Below, one piece after another: positions 1 to 8,998 of a stretch of 64,000 bases of DNA (the stretch's first letter is position 1; every line of letters begins with the position of its first letter). Source of the DNA: Solimonas_A sp052035235. Its GTDB lineage: Bacteria; Pseudomonadota; Gammaproteobacteria; Nevskiales; Nevskiaceae. Position numbers and translations under genes: made by a program. Under the pieces are notes generated by a model. That model was not told the origin of the DNA, ran no database searches, and saw only the letters and a list, made by a program, of their open reading frames with translations. The DNA lies in contig JBPOHT010000062.1 in NCBI GenBank assembly GCA_052035235.1, forward strand, positions 62,001 to 126,000. The letters are read 5' to 3'.

Positions 1-116
1 ACACCGATGTAACCGCCGCCGAAGAGACCGTAGCCGGCATGGAACAGGATGACCAGCGTGACCGATACGGCGCGCAGGCCGTCAATCTCGGGACGATACT
101 TGAGTGCGCTGCTCAT
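1..116 (-). CDS. acyltransferase family 3 (OafA/YrhL-like), N-terminal fragment
   Basis: Only the first 38 codons lie in the window; the gene runs off the left edge. The minus-strand ATG at 116-114 opens a peptide beginning MSSALKYRPEIDGLRAVSV and continuing through a hydrophobic helix to FHAGYGLFGGGYIGV. The YRPEIDGLRA entry motif and the histidine of FHAG are the hallmark of integral-membrane acyltransferase family 3, which O-acylates surface polysaccharides or lipids. It sits in the same orientation downstream of a polysaccharide dehydratase gene, fitting a role in surface glycan modification. The substrate cannot be inferred from the fragment. Confidence 0.8.
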   Translation of the reverse strand, partial: MSSALKYRPEIDGLRAVSVTLVILFHAGYGLFGGGYIG

Positions 117-468
117 GGTTACCCTCGCCCACCACAGCCAGCCTGGCAGGCGCACCAATCAGGACCGAGCCGCTGGAGTTGGCAGGGCGAGGCCTCGGCC
201 ATCGCCAGGCCGGGGTTTGTTGCGCGCGAATGGTGCGGCGTCATGTCAGTTCTCGATCTAGCGCCGCGGCGCATCAACACTGGTGCAAAGTTCGATACGG
301 CGGCGAGGCCTTGCGTCGCCGTCGCCGCGAAAGTCAGGGGCGTATCAATATCCCTCAGATGGCGGCTCTGCTTCCGGACTCAGGGATTGTAAGCCGTACT
401 CCGGAAGGCGGCTCCACGATCACGGTCGGCCGGAATAACAGCCCCGGACCCGGGAAAACCGCCGTCCG
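117..468. other. intergenic region without a recognisable gene
   Basis: These 352 bases separate two minus-strand genes. Open frames on the plus strand here have no recognisable protein features. It contains a 12-bp palindrome GCGCCGCGGCGC at 261-272 and a TTCCGG/CCGGAA pair near 370-404. It probably holds the promoter of the acyltransferase gene, but I see no convincing -35/-10 pair. Confidence 0.4.
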
Positions 469-2499
469 CTAGATCGCCTGGGTGGAACGCGCGGCGGCGA
501 TATCCTTCTCGGGCATTCCCGGCAGCAGGATCTGCGCCGGACGCTTCGACGGCCGCTCGATGCTGGTGACCTTCGAAGGCTCGGTGTTCACCTTCAACGA
601 CTGGATCTCACTGGTCGCCGGGAGGACGCGGTTGGAGCGGCGGTCGAAGCCGCTGACGCAAGCCTGCAGCACGCCCACGATCACCTGCTCGTCACCCTGC
701 TCGAGCGCATTGATCAGCGTGTCGAGCAAGGGGCTCAGGCGCTCCCACTCCAGGCAGCTTTCCTGGGCCTTGAAGATGCGGGCGTGTTCGGTGGGCTGCG
801 GGCTCTCGCCGATCAGCAACTCTTCGTAGAGCTTCTCGCCCGGACGCAGGCCGCTGTACTGGATCTCGATGTCGCCGCGCTGCGTCTCGGCATCCTTCAC
901 CGTCAGGCCGGAGAGATGGATCATGCGCTCGGCCAGCTGGCGGATCTTCACCGGCCGCCCCATCTCGAGGAGGAACACCTCACCGTGATGGCCCATGGAG
1001 CCTGCCTGGATGACCAGCTGGGCGGCTTCAGGGATGGTCATGAAATAACGGGTTACGTCCGGGTGCGTCACGGTCACCGGGCCACCGCGCTGGATCTGCT
1101 CGCGGAACAGCGGAACCACGGAGCCGCTGGAGGCCAGCACGTTGCCGAAGCGCACCATGCTCATGGACATGCCGGGATTGCGCACCGCCAGGGCCTGCAC
1201 GATCAGCTCGCACATGCGCTTGCTGGCGCCCATGACATTGGTCGGCCGCACCGCCTTGTCGGTGGAGATCAGCACGAAGTTGCGGACGCCGGCCCGCAGC
1301 GCGGCCTGGGCCGTATTCAGCGTCCCGACGACATTGTTGCGGACGGCCGAAACGACGTTGTCCTCGACCAGCGGAACATGCTTGTACGCGGCGGCGTGGT
1401 AGACCGTTTCCACGCCGTGCAACTGCATCACGCGCTGCAGCGCGGTGCCGTCGAGCGCCGTGTTCAGGACCGGGATGATCGTGCAGCCGCGCAAGTCAGC
1501 TTCTTCGCGCAGCTCGCGGTCGATCTTGTACAGGGCGAATTCGCAGACCTCCACCAGCACCAGCTTGCTGGCGCCCTGCTTGACGACCTGGCGGCACAGC
1601 TCCGACCCGATGGAGCCGCCAGCGCCCGTCACCATGACGGCCTTGTCCTTGATGAACAGGTTCAGGAGGGATTCGACGGGGGTCACCGGATCGCGCTCGA
1701 GCAGGTCCTCGATCTGGACCTCGCGCAATTCATCGACCTGCTTCTGCCCGTTGGCCAGGTCTTCCATGCCCGGCATGACGAGTACCTTGACCGCCAGGGC
1801 TTCGAGATTCTCGAGGATCACCCGGCGGCGCGCGCGGGTGGCAGACGGGATGGCCAGCAGCACGCGCTCGAAAGCGTTGCGTTCCTTGAGCATGGGCAGG
1901 TGCACGGAACTGTAGACCGGCAGCCCCAGCAGGGTACGTCCCTGCAGCATCGAGCGGTCGTCGATGAAACCGACAGCCCGGTAATGGCAGTTGATGGCCA
2001 GCGCCGAGGCCAGCTGCGTGCCGGCGTCACCGGCACCGTAGATCAGGACGTTGACGATGCCACGCGACTTGAGCACCGGCCGCAGGAGACGCTTGGCGAG
2101 CAGTCGGTTCATCAACAGCAGGCAGAAGCCGATCAGGCCGAACAGGACCATCAGGTTCCAGGACACCATCTTCATGCCGGTGACCCAGCAGGCCGAGCCG
2201 ACCGCGACCGTGGCCAGGGCGATGGCCACCGCGCCGCGCTCGACGAACTCCATGCCGATGAAGCGGGTGATCGCCTTGTAGGCGCCCGCGACATACAGGA
2301 AGAAAACCACGGTCGGGGGGGCGAGCAGCGTCAGCGTGGTGAGGCCGGAACTGTCGAACTCAGTGACCAGCCAGGAGGCCAGGATGGTGCTCAGTGCCAG
2401 GACCATCATGTCCGCAATGGTCGCGATCAGCACCTTGACGTTGGAATGCAACGATATCACCCGATACGCCGCATCGATTCGCCACGACTCTTTCATCAT
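469..2499 (-). CDS. membrane-anchored nucleotide-sugar 4,6-dehydratase (WbpM/PglF/CapD family)
   Basis: Predicted to convert a UDP-HexNAc to the 4-keto-6-deoxy sugar, an early step of O-antigen, capsule or glycan synthesis. The 676-residue length fits the large WbpM/PglF subfamily. About four transmembrane helices lie in residues 23-133. A first Rossmann-like domain follows (GAGDAG, 155-160), then the catalytic extended-SDR domain with TGAGGSIGSE at 291-300. The STDKAVRP block (412-419) and NVMGASKR (421-428) show the Met-x-x-x-Lys arrangement typical of this subfamily in place of Tyr-x-x-x-Lys. Two ATGs are adjacent (2499 and 2496); the GGGAG just before them gives short spacing for either. 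It is transcribed toward the acyltransferase gene. Confidence 0.9.
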   Translation of the reverse strand: MMKESWRIDAAYRVISLHSNVKVLIATIADMMVLALSTILASWLVTEFDSSGLTTLTLLAPPTVVFFLYVAGAYKAITRFIGMEFVERGAVAIALATVAVGSACWVTGMKMVSWNLMVLFGLIGFCLLLMNRLLAKRLLRPVLKSRGIVNVLIYGAGDAGTQLASALAINCHYRAVGFIDDRSMLQGRTLLGLPVYSSVHLPMLKERNAFERVLLAIPSATRARRRVILENLEALAVKVLVMPGMEDLANGQKQVDELREVQIEDLLERDPVTPVESLLNLFIKDKAVMVTGAGGSIGSELCRQVVKQGASKLVLVEVCEFALYKIDRELREEADLRGCTIIPVLNTALDGTALQRVMQLHGVETVYHAAAYKHVPLVEDNVVSAVRNNVVGTLNTAQAALRAGVRNFVLISTDKAVRPTNVMGASKRMCELIVQALAVRNPGMSMSMVRFGNVLASSGSVVPLFREQIQRGGPVTVTHPDVTRYFMTIPEAAQLVIQAGSMGHHGEVFLLEMGRPVKIRQLAERMIHLSGLTVKDAETQRGDIEIQYSGLRPGEKLYEELLIGESPQPTEHARIFKAQESCLEWERLSPLLDTLINALEQGDEQVIVGVLQACVSGFDRRSNRVLPATSEIQSLKVNTEPSKVTSIERPSKRPAQILLPGMPEKDIAAARSTQAI

Positions 2500-2719
2500 C
2501 TCCCAACCCCAACCTTGACTGCTCGTTTCGACCTTAGCCGATTAGATTGTGCACCGCAACATTCTGTAGGTTTTATGGCAAGTCCGCAGACTCACCCAAA
2601 AACCCCGCAACATTGCGAGTTACCTTCAGCAACGCGAGCAATGGTACTGATGGTACGCGCTTTTGCTGTGACGCAGTTCCCCCCAAACAGGGCGAGCCTG
2701 CATTCAGCGGGCACGTTCC
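2500..2719. promoter_or_regulatory. upstream region with repeated CCGCAACATT and a TTGTGC-N3-GCAACA dyad
   Basis: Upstream of the minus-strand dehydratase gene. The block CCGCAACATT occurs twice (2554-2563 and 2605-2614). The first copy lies in the imperfect dyad TTGTGC-acc-GCAACA (2547-2561). The same dyad, in a longer shared context, recurs at 22109-22123 in front of an unrelated gene. A transcription-factor site is inferred; the regulator is unknown. Confidence 0.4.
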
Positions 2720-3649
2720 TCAGGGCATTTCGTCCACTTCCTTGTCCTGGGGCGGCAGCAGGTCTTCACGGGAAACACCCAGGGCCACGGCCAGGTTGGT
2801 CGAAATGTAGATGGAGGAGTAAGTAGCAACGATCACGCCAACCAGCAGGGCCGACGAGAAGCTATGGACCGTGGCGCCACCCAGGGCCAGCAGGGCAATC
2901 AGCACCAGCGAGGTCGAGACGTGGGTGATGATTGAGCGCAGCAGGGTCTGGTTGACAGAAAGATTAACGACATCAAGGACTTCCATGCGCCGCTCGTCGC
3001 GCAGGTTCTCACGCACGCGGTCGAAGATGACGATGGTTTCGTTGTTCGAGTAGCCCATCAGCGCCAGGATGGCGGCCAGGGTGGTGATGTCGAACTCGAT
3101 ATTGAACAGGGCCAGGAAGCCCAGCACCATGATGACGTCGTGGACCACGGCGGCAACCGCGCCGACCGAGAACTTCCACTCGAAGCGGAACATGATGTAC
3201 ACCGCGATGCCGATGAAGGCCACCAGCAGGGCCAGGCCGCCATCGTTGAACAGTTCCTCGCCGACCTGGGGACCGACGAACTCGATGCGCCGCAGCTCGA
3301 TGCCCTTCTCCTGCGCGTGCAAGGCCTCCAGCACCCGGCTGCTGACCTCGGCGGTGCTGGCGTCCTTGGCGGGGGGCAGGCGGATCAGCAAGGACGAGGC
3401 GCTGCCGAAGTGCTGCACCATGGCGTTGTGGTAGCCGGCCTCGCCCAGCTCGGATCGGACCTCTTCCAGCTCGACCGGCTGCTGGTAGCTGACCTCCACC
3501 AGCACGCCGCCGGTGAAGTCGATGCCGAAATTGAGCCCGTGGAAAGCGATCAGGGCGATCGCCACCAGGGTAAGCACGCCCGACGCCCATAGCCCGGTCT
3601 TGCGCTGGGCCATGAAGTTGATGTTGGGAACTTTGGCAAAGATTTTCAT
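2720..3649 (-). CDS. secF: protein translocase subunit SecF
   Basis: Inner-membrane component of the SecDF complex, which uses proton motive force to help preproteins through SecYEG. The 309 residues show the SecF layout: a first helix near residues 18-37, a NFGIDFTGGVLVEV motif opening the periplasmic domain, then five C-terminal helices. The helix carrying ALMGYSNNETIVIFDRVREN is diagnostic of SecF. It follows secD by 27 bp in the conserved order yajC-secD-secF. Length is close to the usual roughly 320 residues. Confidence 0.97.
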   Translation of the reverse strand: MKIFAKVPNINFMAQRKTGLWASGVLTLVAIALIAFHGLNFGIDFTGGVLVEVSYQQPVELEEVRSELGEAGYHNAMVQHFGSASSLLIRLPPAKDASTAEVSSRVLEALHAQEKGIELRRIEFVGPQVGEELFNDGGLALLVAFIGIAVYIMFRFEWKFSVGAVAAVVHDVIMVLGFLALFNIEFDITTLAAILALMGYSNNETIVIFDRVRENLRDERRMEVLDVVNLSVNQTLLRSIITHVSTSLVLIALLALGGATVHSFSSALLVGVIVATYSSIYISTNLAVALGVSREDLLPPQDKEVDEMP

Positions 3650-3676
3650 GACTGTGAGTAACCTTTCAGTGCCCGA

Positions 3677-5530
3677 TCACCAGACCGGCACGTCCTTGAG
3701 GGGACGCTTGGCGAAGAACAGCTGGGCCAGCGCACGTGAGCCGACGATGGCGGTGAACTGCGAGCAGACAATGCCGATGGCCAGGGTGATGGCGAAGCCC
3801 TTGATGGGGCCCGCGCCCAGGGCGAACAGGGTCATGGTGGCGATCAGTACCGTGATGTTGGCGTCGGCGATGGTCAGGAAGGCGCGCTCGTAACCGGCCT
3901 CGATCGCCGCATGGGGCTTCATGCCATTGCGCAATTCTTCGCGGATTCTCTCGTAGATCAGCACGTTGGCGTCGATAGCGATACCCAGGTGCAGCACGAT
4001 GCCGGCGATGCCAGGCATGGTCAGGGTGGCTTGCAGCAGCGACAGGATCGCCGCCACCAGGACGGTGTTGAGCAATACCGCCGCCACGGCGAACAGGCCG
4101 AACACGCGGTAATAGACCACCATGAAGAGTCCGACCAGCGCCATGCCCAGCACGGCGGCGGCGATGCCGCGACGGATGTTGTCGGCACCCAGGCTGGGGC
4201 CGACGGTGCGCTCTTCGACAATCTCGACCGGGGCTGCCAGGGCGCCGGCCTTCAGCAGCAGGGCCAGGTCGTGGGCTTCCTTGCTGGACAGGCCGGTGGT
4301 CTGGAAGCGCTTGCCGAACACGCCGCGGATGCTGGCGATGGAGATGACCTCCTCGACGTCGCGGTGCTCGCGCATCGCCACGCCCTGGGCGTTGTAGTTG
4401 GTGACGACCTCGCGCTCCTTGAACAGCACGGCCATCGGCTTGCCGACACTCTTTTCGGTGAAGGCGTACATACGCTTGGAGGCGGGGCCGTCCAGCACGA
4501 CGCTGACCGCCGGGCCGCCCTGCTCGTCCACCGTGGCGGAGGCGTCGATCAGGTTGTCGCCGCCGGCGATGATCTCGCGCTTGAGCAGCACGGGGCGGCG
4601 ATCCTCGCGGGTGTAGAACAGTTCTGTGCCGGCCGGGGTGATGCCGCTGGCCGCCGCGGAGTACGCGTCGGACTCATCCACCGCGCGGTATTCCAGCGTA
4701 GCGGTGGCGCCCAGCAGTTCCTTGACGCGGGTGGTGTCCTGCACGCCCGGCAGCTGGACCACGATGCGGTTGACGCCCTGGCGCTGCACCAGCGGCTCGG
4801 CCACGCCGAGCTGGTTGACGCGGCTGCGCAGGGTGGTGAGGTTCTGCTGGACGGCGAAATCGACGATGCGCTTGGCTTCCTGCTGCGACAGCGAAATCTG
4901 CAGCTGGTTGGGGTTGTTGGGCGGCACCGTCAGGGTGTATTCAGGGAAGCTGCGCGCGATCAGCTTGCGCGCGGCTTCCAGGGTCGCGGCATCGGCGAAC
5001 TCCAGCAGTGCGGCGCCGCTGGTCTCGCGGCGGCCGGTGTAGCGCACGTCTTCCTTGCGCAGGAAGGCCGGCACGTCGGTGATGATGCGCTGGACGGCTT
5101 TCTTGTTGACCTCGTCGATGTCCACTTCCAGCAGGAAGTGCACACCGCCTCTCAAGTCCAGGCCCAGGTTCATCGGCTTGGCGCCGATGGCACGCAGCCA
5201 GGCCGGCGTCTTGGAGGCCGAGTTCAGGGCGACGATGTAGCCCCGCCCCAGCTCGCGCTTGAGCTGCTCGGAGGCCTGCAGCTGGCCGTCGGTGTCCGCC
5301 AGGCGAACGACCCAGTGGCTATCCTCCATTCCGCTGGATATCGGCGCCAGTTTCCTGGACTCCAGGGCCCGGGCAACGATGTCGGCGAAGTCCGCCGGCA
5401 ACGGATCGCCGGACTCCATCGTGATCTGCACCGAGGGGTCGTCGCCGTAGATGTTGGGCGCCGAATAAAGCACGCCGAATACCAGTGCCAGGACCAGGAC
5501 GACGTACTTCCAGCTTGCGTAGGGCTTCAT
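3677..5530 (-). CDS. secD: protein translocase subunit SecD
   Basis: Partner of SecF in proton-driven protein export. At 617 residues it matches the usual size. One N-terminal helix (about 10-27) is followed by the large periplasmic head with the LGLDLRGGVHFLLEVD motif. The C-terminal half has five helices, including AGIVLHLGIAIDANVLIYERIREE, whose aspartate lies in the conserved SecD transmembrane motif. The gene lies 114 bp downstream of yajC with two strong hairpins in the gap, and 27 bp upstream of secF. The usual upstream tgt and queA are not here but near 22-25 kb. Confidence 0.97.
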   Translation of the reverse strand: MKPYASWKYVVLVLALVFGVLYSAPNIYGDDPSVQITMESGDPLPADFADIVARALESRKLAPISSGMEDSHWVVRLADTDGQLQASEQLKRELGRGYIVALNSASKTPAWLRAIGAKPMNLGLDLRGGVHFLLEVDIDEVNKKAVQRIITDVPAFLRKEDVRYTGRRETSGAALLEFADAATLEAARKLIARSFPEYTLTVPPNNPNQLQISLSQQEAKRIVDFAVQQNLTTLRSRVNQLGVAEPLVQRQGVNRIVVQLPGVQDTTRVKELLGATATLEYRAVDESDAYSAAASGITPAGTELFYTREDRRPVLLKREIIAGGDNLIDASATVDEQGGPAVSVVLDGPASKRMYAFTEKSVGKPMAVLFKEREVVTNYNAQGVAMREHRDVEEVISIASIRGVFGKRFQTTGLSSKEAHDLALLLKAGALAAPVEIVEERTVGPSLGADNIRRGIAAAVLGMALVGLFMVVYYRVFGLFAVAAVLLNTVLVAAILSLLQATLTMPGIAGIVLHLGIAIDANVLIYERIREELRNGMKPHAAIEAGYERAFLTIADANITVLIATMTLFALGAGPIKGFAITLAIGIVCSQFTAIVGSRALAQLFFAKRPLKDVPVW

Positions 5531-5579
5531 GAGGCGGATCTCGCCGGGGAGATAGGGCCCCTGCTTCGATACAGGGGAC

Positions 5580-5634
5580 GGCCTGCGGGGCGACAGCCCC
5601 GCAGGCCTTCAGCCCCTCTAAAAATCTAGAGGGG
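5580..5634. promoter_or_regulatory. two hairpins in the yajC-secD gap
   Basis: GGCCTGCGGGGC at 5580-5591 pairs perfectly with 5596-5607 across a 4-base loop. CCCCTCTA at 5613-5620 pairs with 5627-5634. Neither has a clear downstream T-run on the minus strand, so an mRNA-processing or attenuation hairpin is more likely than a full terminator. The role is inferred from position only. Confidence 0.5.
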
Positions 5635-5644
5635 AATCAATTGA

Positions 5645-5977
5645 TTACAGGCTCTTCAGGGTGCCCTTGGGCAGCACGCTGGTGACGGCCTGCTTCTGGA
5701 TCTTGACGTTGACGCCGTCGGCGATCTCCACCGTGAGGTAGGCCTCGCCGATACCGGTGACGCGCCCGGCGAGACCGCCGCTGGCCACCACCTCGTCGCC
5801 CTTGGCGACCTTGTCCAGCATCTGGCGGTGCTCCTTGGTGCGCTTCATCTGCGGACGGATCAGCAGGAAGTAGAACACCACGACCAGAACCATCAGCGGC
5901 GCGAACTGCATGACCATGCTGGGCTGGGGCTGGGCGGCAGCCTGGGCGAACGCCGGTGAAACGAAGAAATCCAACAC
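5645..5977 (-). CDS. yajC: preprotein translocase subunit YajC
   Basis: Small single-pass accessory subunit of the SecDF-YajC complex. The 110 residues carry one membrane helix (about 22-42, followed by RPQMKRTKEH) and a basic, beta-rich cytoplasmic tail with GDEVVASGGLAGRV. The start is GTG at 5977-5975, preceded by GGAG at suitable distance. It leads the yajC-secD-secF operon. Confidence 0.95.
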   Translation of the reverse strand: MLDFFVSPAFAQAAAQPQPSMVMQFAPLMVLVVVFYFLLIRPQMKRTKEHRQMLDKVAKGDEVVASGGLAGRVTGIGEAYLTVEIADGVNVKIQKQAVTSVLPKGTLKSL

Positions 5978-6044
5978 GTAAAGCTCCGGAATTAGAATGA
6001 TTCTTGAAAATCGAGCGGCGGATTATGCCACGACCGCCCCGGGA

Positions 6045-7052
6045 TCAGACCCGGTAGTACTCACGGTACCAGGCCACGAACCGGGCCAGACCCACCTCGA
6101 TCGGCGTCGAGGGCTCGAACCCCACATCGCGCTTCAGATCGTCCACGTCCGCATAAGTTCGATAGACGTCGCCCGGCGCCATGGGCTTGAAGTTCTTGTT
6201 CGCCTCGCGCCCGGTCAGCGTCTCCAGGACCTGTATGAAGTGCATCAGCTTCACGGGTGCGTGGTTGCCGATGTTGTAGAGGCGGTAGGGCGCCGTGCTG
6301 TGCCCGAGGACCGGGGGGTTGCCGGTCCAGGAGGGATCGCCGGACGGCACATGGTCCATGGTACGGATCACGCCGGTGACGATGTCGTCGATGTAGGTGA
6401 AGTCCCGCTCCATGTCGCCATGGTTGAAGACGTCGATCGGCTTGCCTTCGAACAGGGCCTTGGTGAACGAGAAATAAGCCATGTCCGGCCGGCCCCAGGG
6501 GCCGTAGACCGTGAAAAAGCGCAGCCCCGTCATGGGGATACCGAACAGGTGGCTATAGGAATGCGCCAGGGCTTCGTTGGACTTCTTGGTGGCGGCATAG
6601 AGGCTCACCGGGTGGTCCACCGTGTCCGAGACCGAGAACGGCACCTTGGTGTTGGCGCCGTAGACCGAGCTGGACGAGGCGTAGACCAGATGCTTAACCG
6701 GGTAGTGGCGGCAGCATTCCAGCAGGTTGACGAAGCCGATCAGGTTGCTATCGACATAGGCCCGCGGGTTCTGCAGCGAGTAGCGGACGCCGGCCTGGGC
6801 CGCCAGGTTGAGCACCACCTCCGGCCGCCAGTCGGCGAAAACCTTGCGCATGGCCTCCATGTCGGCCAGGTCGGCCTGGACAAAGCGGAAACCCAGGCGC
6901 CCCTCGAGCTGCTGCAGGCGGCCCTTCTTGAGCTCGGGGTCGTAATAGTCATTGAGGTTGTCGTAGCCCAGGACCTCGTCGCCCCGCTCCAGCAGCTGCT
7001 GGATGCAATGGAAACCCACGAAGCCGGCGGCGCCGGTGACCAGCACTTTCAT
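6045..7052 (-). CDS. NAD-dependent epimerase, UDP-glucuronate 4-epimerase type
   Basis: Extended short-chain dehydrogenase that probably interconverts UDP-glucuronate and UDP-galacturonate for surface polysaccharide. The NAD motif TGAAGFVGFH is at residues 6-15, LAAQAGVRYSLQNP follows, SSSSVYG carries the catalytic serine, and YAATKK provides the Tyr-x-x-x-Lys pair. GVRYS and the downstream GPWGRPDMA block are characteristic of the LspL/GAE group rather than GalE. Length (335 aa) is typical. It is divergent from the acyl-CoA dehydrogenase gene and separated from the other glycan genes by secDF. GDP- or dTDP-sugar substrates cannot be fully excluded. Confidence 0.88.
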   Translation of the reverse strand: MKVLVTGAAGFVGFHCIQQLLERGDEVLGYDNLNDYYDPELKKGRLQQLEGRLGFRFVQADLADMEAMRKVFADWRPEVVLNLAAQAGVRYSLQNPRAYVDSNLIGFVNLLECCRHYPVKHLVYASSSSVYGANTKVPFSVSDTVDHPVSLYAATKKSNEALAHSYSHLFGIPMTGLRFFTVYGPWGRPDMAYFSFTKALFEGKPIDVFNHGDMERDFTYIDDIVTGVIRTMDHVPSGDPSWTGNPPVLGHSTAPYRLYNIGNHAPVKLMHFIQVLETLTGREANKNFKPMAPGDVYRTYADVDDLKRDVGFEPSTPIEVGLARFVAWYREYYRV

Positions 7053-7202
7053 TGTTGTTGACCTGCCCTGTTATTGAAGCGGACGCAGAGGGAATCGCAA
7101 ATTCTAGCAAGCTCTGATGGCAACTTTTGCAACAGCTGGCCCTTTCGGCTGTGCTAGCCTTCCGGCCCTGAATTTTCCCCTACCCTGCCCCAGGACCTTT
7201 CC

Positions 7203-8945
7203 ATGGCTACCTATAAGGCCCCCCTGCGCGAAATCAACTTTGTCCTCAACAATGTCCTGAAGGCGGAGCGGCTGTCGCAGCTGCCGGGCCTGGAGGACGC
7301 CACCCCGGAGACCCTGGGCGGGCTGATCGAGGAAGCGGCCAAGCTGATCCAGAACGAACTGGCCCCGCTGAACGCCAGCTCGGACCAGCAGGGCTGCGTC
7401 TACTCGAACCATGAGGTGAAGGTGCCGCAGGGCTTCCCGGAGTTCTGGAAGTCCTACTCCGAGGCGGGCTGGATCGGCATCATGCAGAGCCAGGAGTACG
7501 GCGGCGCCGGCCTGCCCTACACCCTGGGCAAGGTGATCGAGGAGCTGCTGTGCTCGGCCAACGTGGCCTTCGCGCTCTACCCGGGCCTGACCCAGGGCTG
7601 CTTCGAGGCGATTGCCGCCAACGGCACGGACGAGCAGAAGAAGACCTACCTGCCCAAGCTCGCCACCGGCGAATGGTCCGGCACCATGTGCATGACCGAG
7701 CCGCAGGCCGGCTCCGACCTGGCGGCGGTCAAGACCAAGGCCACCCCGCAAGCCGACGGCTCCTTCCTGCTGGAAGGCAGCAAGATCTTCATCACCTCGG
7801 GCGAACACGGGATGGTGGACAACATCATCCACTTCACCCTCGCCCGCCTGCCGGACTCGCCTCCGGGCATCAAGGGTCTGTCGACCTTCGTGGTACCGAA
7901 GTACCTGGTCAACGCCGACGGCAGCAAAGGTGAGCGCAACCCGGTCAAGGCCGTGTCCATCGAGCACAAGATGGGCATCAACGGCTCCTGCACCTGCACC
8001 ATGAGCTTCGAGAACGCCAAGGGCTGGATGATCGGCGCGCCGAACACCGGTATCCAGAACATGTTCGTGATGATGAACCTGGCGCGCATCATGGTGGGCT
8101 ACCAGGGCCTGGGCCAGTGCGAACTGGCCACCCAGAACGCCATCGCCTATGCGCTGGACCGCAAGCAGGGCAAGGCCTTCAACGGCGGCGACGTGATCGC
8201 CCACCATCCCGACGTACGCCGCATGCTGCTGCAGATGAAGGCCGTGACCGAAGGCGCCCGCGTGCTGGCCTATGAAACCGCCATGCACGTGGACGCCAGC
8301 CACCACGCCACCGATCCGGCCGCCCGCGAAGAAGCGCAGGACTGGGTCGAGCTGGCCACCCCGCTGGTCAAGGCCTACTGCACCGACAGCGCGGTGGAGC
8401 TGGGCTCCATGGCGATCCAGGTCTACGGCGGCCACGGCTTCATCAAGGAGCACGGCATCGAGCAGATCGTGCGTGACTCCAAGATCCTGTGCCTGTACGA
8501 AGGCACCAACGGCATCCAGGCGATGGACCTCGTGCGCCGCAAGCTGATGCTCAACGGCGGCCGCCTGCCCAAGCGCTTCTTCGAGGCGGTGCGCCGCGAC
8601 CTGGCCGGCGCCCCGGACTTCATCGCCGGCCCGCTGGCCACGGCCATCAACGAGCTGGAGAGCACCACCGCCTGGGTGCAGCAGTCCTACAAGAGCTCGC
8701 CGGACGACGCCGCCTTCGGCTGCGTGGACTTCCTGCGCGCCTTCTCGCTGGCCTACCTGGGCTGGAACTGGCTGCGCATGACCCGCGCCGCGGACGCCAC
8801 CGGCGACAAGCTGTTCGCCGACACCAAGCGCGCCACCGCGGAGTTCTTCGCCAGCCGCATGCTGACGCAGGTGCCGGCGCTGCTGGGCAACGTGCGCCAG
8901 AGCGCGGCGCCGCTGATGGCGTTCGACGTCGCCGGCTTGCAGTGA
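7203..8945 (+). CDS. acyl-CoA dehydrogenase, long DmdC-like form
   Basis: FAD-dependent alpha,beta-dehydrogenation of an acyl-CoA. The 580 residues exceed classical acyl-CoA dehydrogenases (about 380) because of an extra C-terminal helical domain, as in the DmdC / methylthiopropionyl-CoA dehydrogenase-like group. Visible motifs are the FAD/substrate loop MTEPQAGSD (164-172), QVYGGHGF (406-413) and LYEGTNGIQAMD (431-442), with Glu433 at the catalytic-base position of this subgroup. The start ATG follows a short leader with CCAGGACC. It is monocistronic or paired with the glutathione peroxidase gene 53 bp downstream. Chain-length preference cannot be read from sequence. Confidence 0.92.
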   Translation: MATYKAPLREINFVLNNVLKAERLSQLPGLEDATPETLGGLIEEAAKLIQNELAPLNASSDQQGCVYSNHEVKVPQGFPEFWKSYSEAGWIGIMQSQEYGGAGLPYTLGKVIEELLCSANVAFALYPGLTQGCFEAIAANGTDEQKKTYLPKLATGEWSGTMCMTEPQAGSDLAAVKTKATPQADGSFLLEGSKIFITSGEHGMVDNIIHFTLARLPDSPPGIKGLSTFVVPKYLVNADGSKGERNPVKAVSIEHKMGINGSCTCTMSFENAKGWMIGAPNTGIQNMFVMMNLARIMVGYQGLGQCELATQNAIAYALDRKQGKAFNGGDVIAHHPDVRRMLLQMKAVTEGARVLAYETAMHVDASHHATDPAAREEAQDWVELATPLVKAYCTDSAVELGSMAIQVYGGHGFIKEHGIEQIVRDSKILCLYEGTNGIQAMDLVRRKLMLNGGRLPKRFFEAVRRDLAGAPDFIAGPLATAINELESTTAWVQQSYKSSPDDAAFGCVDFLRAFSLAYLGWNWLRMTRAADATGDKLFADTKRATAEFFASRMLTQVPALLGNVRQSAAPLMAFDVAGLQ

Positions 8946-8950
8946 TCGGG

Positions 8951-8970
8951 GGCGCAGCCTAGGCTGCGCC
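8951..8970. repeat. perfect 20-bp palindrome between acyl-CoA dehydrogenase and glutathione peroxidase genes
   Basis: GGCGCAGCCTAGGCTGCGCC reads identically on both strands and starts 5 bases after the dehydrogenase stop. There is no T-run. It could be a weak transcript-end hairpin or a protein site. Confidence 0.5.
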
Positions 8971-8998
8971 AACTCCATAGACCATCAGGGGATTGACG

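Noticed and set aside
784..2826. 680-codon plus-strand open frame over the dehydratase and secF region
   Set aside because: Mirror of the minus-strand genes. His/Gln/Asp-rich composition without any domain is typical of antisense frames in GC-rich DNA.
3911..5629. 572-codon plus-strand frame over secD
   Set aside because: Antisense shadow of secD with low-complexity Gln/His/Asp-rich sequence.
7104..8978. 624-codon minus-strand frame over the acyl-CoA dehydrogenase gene
   Set aside because: Antisense shadow; the plus-strand protein has full family motifs.
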